DNA of 64,000 nt from Spirosoma panaciterrae DSM 21099 (lineage in GTDB: Bacteria > Bacteroidota > Bacteroidia > Cytophagales > Spirosomataceae), in contig NZ_KB893184.1 in NCBI RefSeq assembly GCF_000374025.1, forward strand, positions 341,893 to 405,892, written 5' to 3'. Under the pieces are notes generated by a model. It was not told the origin of the DNA. It did not search any database and saw only the letters and a program-made list of their open reading frames with translations. Numbering within the stretch: the stretch's first letter is position 1; each line of letters starts with the position of its first letter. This document shows positions 60,627-64,000 of the stretch, piece by piece. The position numbers and the translations under genes are program-made.

Positions 60627-61769
60627 ATGGAAAATGGCAGGCAAACAGGTTGGCAACGTTACGGGCTGTATCGGTTATATAGGGCTTGCCTTCTGGTTAG
60701 TATTTATGCATCGATCGTCTTTTTTCGCACCCGTCTTCTTTGGGCCCAGACACCCACACGCGAGCTGCTAGTGGGTACCTGGATCGGTGTGCATACCGAG
60801 CAGGATATTGATTTTTTCTGTCCATTACCAAACTACATTCGACTGGAAGCCGACAGCACCTATTATCTGGGCATGATCGATGGGTCGGCGCAGGAGCAGG
60901 TGTCGAGTTGGGCTGTCCAGGGTCGTGTTGTGCGATTCGATACGGTTCATTTTGCTTCACAACTAGTCACAATACAGAACGATTTGTTGCGGATTGGGAA
61001 GAATTATCCAATGGTGCTTCGTCGGTTTACAGACATACCTGTCGATTCGCTCCGCGCTTATCAGCAACTAAATGGGCACGTCTGGCAATCGGATAGTCTG
61101 ATTATGGCGTTTTATGCCAATGGAAAAGTAAGCCTCGAAAATCGCACAACAAAACAGCGGACGGCGCATTTCTGGCGATTAGCCCGGTTTGGCAAATCGG
61201 TGTTTGTGATTATTCGAGGCAATCAGTACACTCCGTTCAGAGGGTATAAGCCACTTTGGCAACTCAGCTCCGTGCGACCTAACCAGCTCGAAGCAATTGG
61301 CTGGAACGGATATGCCCTAACCAACGAACGGTTTCAACTCGTCAGGCATCTGGCACCTGGCGATTCCTGCCGACCGAGTGGTTTTCAGGCTTGTGGCAAT
61401 TGTTTTCGGCCTACCTGGTTTGAACGCTCACTTACGCACGGTCAGAAACGATACGACGTACTTAAGTTTGTGACTAAACAGTATCAGCCTGTGCAACGGC
61501 CCGGTGAAACAGGTTTGATCCAGATTCAATTTGTGGTCAACTGCGAAGGCGAAAAAGGACCAATTACGTTAACCAGTTTCGGAGAAGACTACTGTCCTAA
61601 AACATTCGCTCCTCAGATAACTAGTCAACTAACGGCAATTTGTCGGAATTATGTGTCAACCGATGCGTCGTTGCGAGAGCCCGAACACCCTGACGGCTGG
61701 CCATCGGATCTCTGGGTATCGCTTACGTTTCGGATGAAAGATGGGCATATAACTGAATTGTTGCCATGA
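60627..61769 (+). CDS. Exported protein, paralogue A, TonB-C-like C-terminus
   Basis: A 380-residue protein with an N-terminal export segment (cleaved near LLWAQ, residue 41). The central region LLVGTWIGVHTEQ...DSTYYLGMIDG and a second segment WQSDSLIMAFYANGK look like two lipocalin-like or beta-barrel strand sets. The last 100 residues (PGETGLIQIQFVVNCEGEKGP...FRMKDGHITEL) resemble the TonB C-terminal fold. A clear paralogue of 62623-63717. It follows MoxR by 24 bp and overlaps the TPR gene by 4 bp (ATGA). Confidence 0.75.
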   Translation: MENGRQTGWQRYGLYRLYRACLLVSIYASIVFFRTRLLWAQTPTRELLVGTWIGVHTEQDIDFFCPLPNYIRLEADSTYYLGMIDGSAQEQVSSWAVQGRVVRFDTVHFASQLVTIQNDLLRIGKNYPMVLRRFTDIPVDSLRAYQQLNGHVWQSDSLIMAFYANGKVSLENRTTKQRTAHFWRLARFGKSVFVIIRGNQYTPFRGYKPLWQLSSVRPNQLEAIGWNGYALTNERFQLVRHLAPGDSCRPSGFQACGNCFRPTWFERSLTHGQKRYDVLKFVTKQYQPVQRPGETGLIQIQFVVNCEGEKGPITLTSFGEDYCPKTFAPQITSQLTAICRNYVSTDASLREPEHPDGWPSDLWVSLTFRMKDGHITELLP

Positions 61770-62584
61770 ACGGACGGTGGCTTGTTTATCTGCTGATTCC
61801 ACTGTCGGGTTGGGCGCAGGATGGCGAACGATTTCTTCAGTCATTCTCTTCAACACTGGCCGCTAATCGGACTGTGCCGCCCCAGTTCTTTTTCCGGGAA
61901 CGACGGGAGCGAATTCGGTTGGATACCTTGTCGGCTAGTGCACAGAATTATCGGTTCCGGGCGTTCAATTATGTTTGGCGGGGCGACTATGAGCAGGCAA
62001 TGGTCTGGCTCGAGAAAACAACTGCGCTTTACCCAAAAGAACACGGCATTGTTGGTGAGCTTTATCTGGCGCAGCTTCGGGATTACCCTCGTGCGTTGGC
62101 CCATTTTGACGCGTACGATGCTTTGACTCCCAATTTCGATGATATAATAGGCTACAATCCCGTTAGTTACCTGCGTGGACTGGCCTACCGAAGTCAGGGA
62201 GAGCATCAGAAAGCCATCGAGCAGTTTTCGAGGGCCATTGACCCTTTAGCCGAAAAGCACGGTGCCGAATGGGTTAATTACAAACATTTTGTGAGCCGGG
62301 CAGTGAGCTATATCGCTACCAGCCAACCGGATAAGGCGTTGGCTGATCTGGAAAAAGCGGGTAAAAATTTTAATCGTAGTGCGCTCGTCTATTACCACCG
62401 TGGTCGGGCACTGTTGCAACTAAATCGGATGGCCGAATCCCGAACCGCCTTTCAGGATGCGTCTTTTTTCTTTAAGGCTCTCCGTGCCGAACGAACCGGC
62501 GACTATCAGGAAGATGACTTTAACCCTGTTTATGAGTCTGAGATTGATGAGTCTATCCAGAGCCTTAAAATCAAGGATCGTTAA
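61766..62584 (+). CDS. TPR-repeat exported protein
   Basis: A 272-residue protein with a signal peptide (1-18, ending GWAQ). The mature part has about four to five tetratricopeptide repeats (for example ALAHFDAYDALTPN, KAIEQFSRAIDPLAE, KALADLEKAGKNFN, MAESRTAFQDASFF), a scaffold for protein contacts. It sits between two paralogous exported proteins and overlaps the first by 4 bp, so it probably acts with them. Confidence 0.85.
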   Translation: MNGRWLVYLLIPLSGWAQDGERFLQSFSSTLAANRTVPPQFFFRERRERIRLDTLSASAQNYRFRAFNYVWRGDYEQAMVWLEKTTALYPKEHGIVGELYLAQLRDYPRALAHFDAYDALTPNFDDIIGYNPVSYLRGLAYRSQGEHQKAIEQFSRAIDPLAEKHGAEWVNYKHFVSRAVSYIATSQPDKALADLEKAGKNFNRSALVYYHRGRALLQLNRMAESRTAFQDASFFFKALRAERTGDYQEDDFNPVYESEIDESIQSLKIKDR

Positions 62585-62622
62585 GGCTTATAAAGCACTT
62601 CGATTTATGCTCAATTGGGAAA

Positions 62623-63717
62623 ATGAATAACTCTTTTACCCCAAGAATATGGCGTATATCAGCCATAGTGAAGGTCTTCTTTGTATTGAATTGCGCGTTT
62701 CTTCAGGCTCAGCCGCTCACGAGGGAACAGCTTATTGGAACCTGGATAGGTATACGAATTGATTTTGATGAACAGGTTAGCCGTGCCTATCCAGTTAGTA
62801 TGAAATTAGGGGCCGACAGCACCTTCCTCCTTCGTTTGATCGATGTGAATCCGCCATCCAGGGTCTCAACCTGGTCCATAACTAATGGGAAAGTTCGACT
62901 CGATACGAATGTATATGCGTTAAAGCAATGGTCATTTCAAAAGCAGAATCTGTATTTGGTCGGCGCTTATCCGACTATTTTTCGTCGATTGACAGATATC
63001 GCTATCGATTCGGCTAGCGTCAGAGAAACCATAATTGGTTATGAGTGGAAGACTGATAGCTTGCTTTATCATTTTCATCAGGATGGCTCTTCGTGTATAG
63101 AAAATACAAAAACAGGTGGCCGGTCCATACAATGTTGGCGACTGGCTCAGATTAGTCAATCGCCCTTTCTGGTCATCAAAGGCAACACCGAAAGTTGTGA
63201 CGGGAATTTTCAGTATCCGTTGCAAGTGGTCCGGCTGCTAGCCGACACACTGGAATGCCTGGGCGATAAGTCCGGTGCAGATCGTCTGATTTTTAGACGG
63301 GGAACAAAACTCGCTAATGATTACAGCTGCCAATCGACAGGATTTCAGACGTGTAATCGGTTTGTGTCGCCGTTATTTAAGCTATACCCCTACTTCTCAT
63401 ACAGGCGCGGAAGGCTTTATGATATTCGCCAGGTTGTGGATCGGAACTATAAGTCCATCTATCAACCCGGCCAATCAGGGCTTATTCGCTTTCGATTTGT
63501 TGTCAATTGCAAAGGTGAAGCTGGACAGTTTAATGTACTCGAAGTGGATGAAAATTATCAGAAACGATCGTTTGATACCCGCATTACCGATCAACTGCTT
63601 ATGATCTGCCAGAATAAGTTAACAGACTGGGAGCCTGGAAAACAGAATGAAGATCAAATGCCAACAGATACCTATTGTCTGCTTACGTTTCGGATAAAAG
63701 ATGGTATCATAACTTAA
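62623..63717 (+). CDS. Exported protein, paralogue B, TonB-C-like C-terminus
   Basis: A 364-residue protein with an N-terminal export segment (ending FLQAQ). It shares with paralogue A the motifs QLIGTWIGIRID, GADSTFLLRLID, FRRLTDIAIDS, a TGFQTC cysteine segment, and the TonB-C-like ending GLIRFRFVVNCKGEAGQFNV...FRIKDGIIT. Identity is moderate by eye, so the duplication is not recent. The TGFQTC segment pairs with a second Cys in many copies, suggesting disulfides. Function unknown. Confidence 0.75.
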   Translation: MNNSFTPRIWRISAIVKVFFVLNCAFLQAQPLTREQLIGTWIGIRIDFDEQVSRAYPVSMKLGADSTFLLRLIDVNPPSRVSTWSITNGKVRLDTNVYALKQWSFQKQNLYLVGAYPTIFRRLTDIAIDSASVRETIIGYEWKTDSLLYHFHQDGSSCIENTKTGGRSIQCWRLAQISQSPFLVIKGNTESCDGNFQYPLQVVRLLADTLECLGDKSGADRLIFRRGTKLANDYSCQSTGFQTCNRFVSPLFKLYPYFSYRRGRLYDIRQVVDRNYKSIYQPGQSGLIRFRFVVNCKGEAGQFNVLEVDENYQKRSFDTRITDQLLMICQNKLTDWEPGKQNEDQMPTDTYCLLTFRIKDGIIT

Positions 63718-63742
63718 TACTGTGAGCAGTTTATAGTTAAGT

Positions 63743-64000
63743 CTAAGCCGCCCTGCGCTGCCAAAATTGGCAATTCAGGCTATCCAGCCGATTTATATCA
63801 ACTAAGCCATCAGAACTGAGTTGGCTATATATCAGTTTCCACACCCGACGGTTGGTTTCCCGTCGAACCAAAGCGTTCATCGACTTCAGTAATGAAGCAT
63901 CAGCCGCCAGCAACAAACGAGCAACATTTACCGTGCTAAGCGTCGCGTTCAAGTGGTAGTCTAACTTCTCATCACTGCGTGCCTGACACTGGCTCAAACC
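63743..64000 (-). mobile_element. C-terminal end of a DDE transposase (cut by window edge)
   Basis: A minus-strand frame entering from the right edge and ending at a TAG at 63743-63745. The stretch GLSQCQARSDEKLDYHLNATLS matches the C-terminal GLxxCQARxxxxLDFHxNA motif of IS4-type transposases in Cytophagales. The catalytic core lies outside the window. The terminal inverted repeat of the element is not identified; the flank at 63718-63742 may hold it. Confidence 0.7.

Overview
The window looks like a chromosomal segment of a Spirosoma-like bacterium (phylum Bacteroidota, order Cytophagales). This rests on a SusC/SusD pair, a gliding-motility/type IX secretion sorting domain (CHU_C), an OmpA protein with PorE-like architecture, -7 elements of the TAnnTTTG type typical of Bacteroidota, many secreted proteins and lipoproteins, and moderate base composition. 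No rRNA, CRISPR array, prophage or replication origin was seen. One tRNA-Gln(TTG) lies on the minus strand near 18.9 kb.

Layout. 0-2.5 kb: tail of a universal stress protein, a helical hypothetical protein, D-lactate dehydrogenase and a tandem-domain universal stress protein. 2.9-4.7 kb: a small exported protein, an orphan ECF sigma factor and a second helical hypothetical. 4.7-9.0 kb: a five-gene stressosome operon (RsbR, RsbS, RsbT, a kinase/PP2C-phosphatase fusion, and a PAS histidine kinase whose N-terminus resembles a degenerate RsbT). 9.4-17.7 kb: an SMR-like membrane protein lacking the key glutamate, then a minimal polysaccharide-utilisation locus (secreted protein, SusC, SusD and a CE15-type glucuronoyl esterase). 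17.8-24.4 kb: hypotheticals, tRNA-Gln, fabD, sdhCAB and a GtrA-like protein. 24.5-32.8 kb: prfA, an AT-rich PIN-domain toxin-antitoxin pair, a lipoprotein, selU/mnmH, pdxJ, yqeY, cvpA, rlmN and a Pit phosphate transporter. 32.9-37.7 kb: DUF1080 hydrolase, SUMF1-like protein, cytochrome-c-fused dehydrogenase and a PlsC-like acyltransferase. 37.9-46.3 kb: an outer-membrane barrel, a desaturase strikingly like eukaryotic dihydroceramide delta-4 desaturase, an M1 peptidase, an orphan cytochrome oxidase subunit III, ispE and the PorE-like protein. 46.3-55.5 kb: the CHU_C protein, a duplicated ABC ATPase, a Thr/Asn-rich exported protein, a GMC oxidoreductase with its Tat-exported small subunit, an M20 peptidase and an RDD protein. 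55.6-63.7 kb: SpoIIM-like / membrane / DUF4129 / DUF4350 / MoxR genes, then two paralogous exported proteins flanking a TPR protein. The window ends in the C-terminus of a transposase.

Systems. The stressosome operon carries its own sensing scaffold (RsbR/RsbS), switch kinase (RsbT) and phosphatase, but no sigma-B. The terminal gene is a histidine kinase, so the output may be phosphotransfer. The 3-keto-sugar chemistry genes (GMC/small subunit at 50.9-53.4 kb, DUF1080 at 32.9-33.6 kb) could act in one oxidative glycoside pathway. RDD, SpoIIM, DUF4129, DUF4350 and MoxR form a known envelope-associated set, here without the usual DUF58 gene.

The most unusual non-coding signal is a set of inverted-repeat spacers. 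In about a dozen intergenic gaps the two arms of an inverted repeat abut the neighbouring stop and start codons. The arm sequences differ between gaps (short-unit purine repeats, AACCGGGATTTA-type arms, GTAGAGACGC-type arms and others). In several cases an arm contributes the stop codon, the C-terminus or the start codon of a gene.
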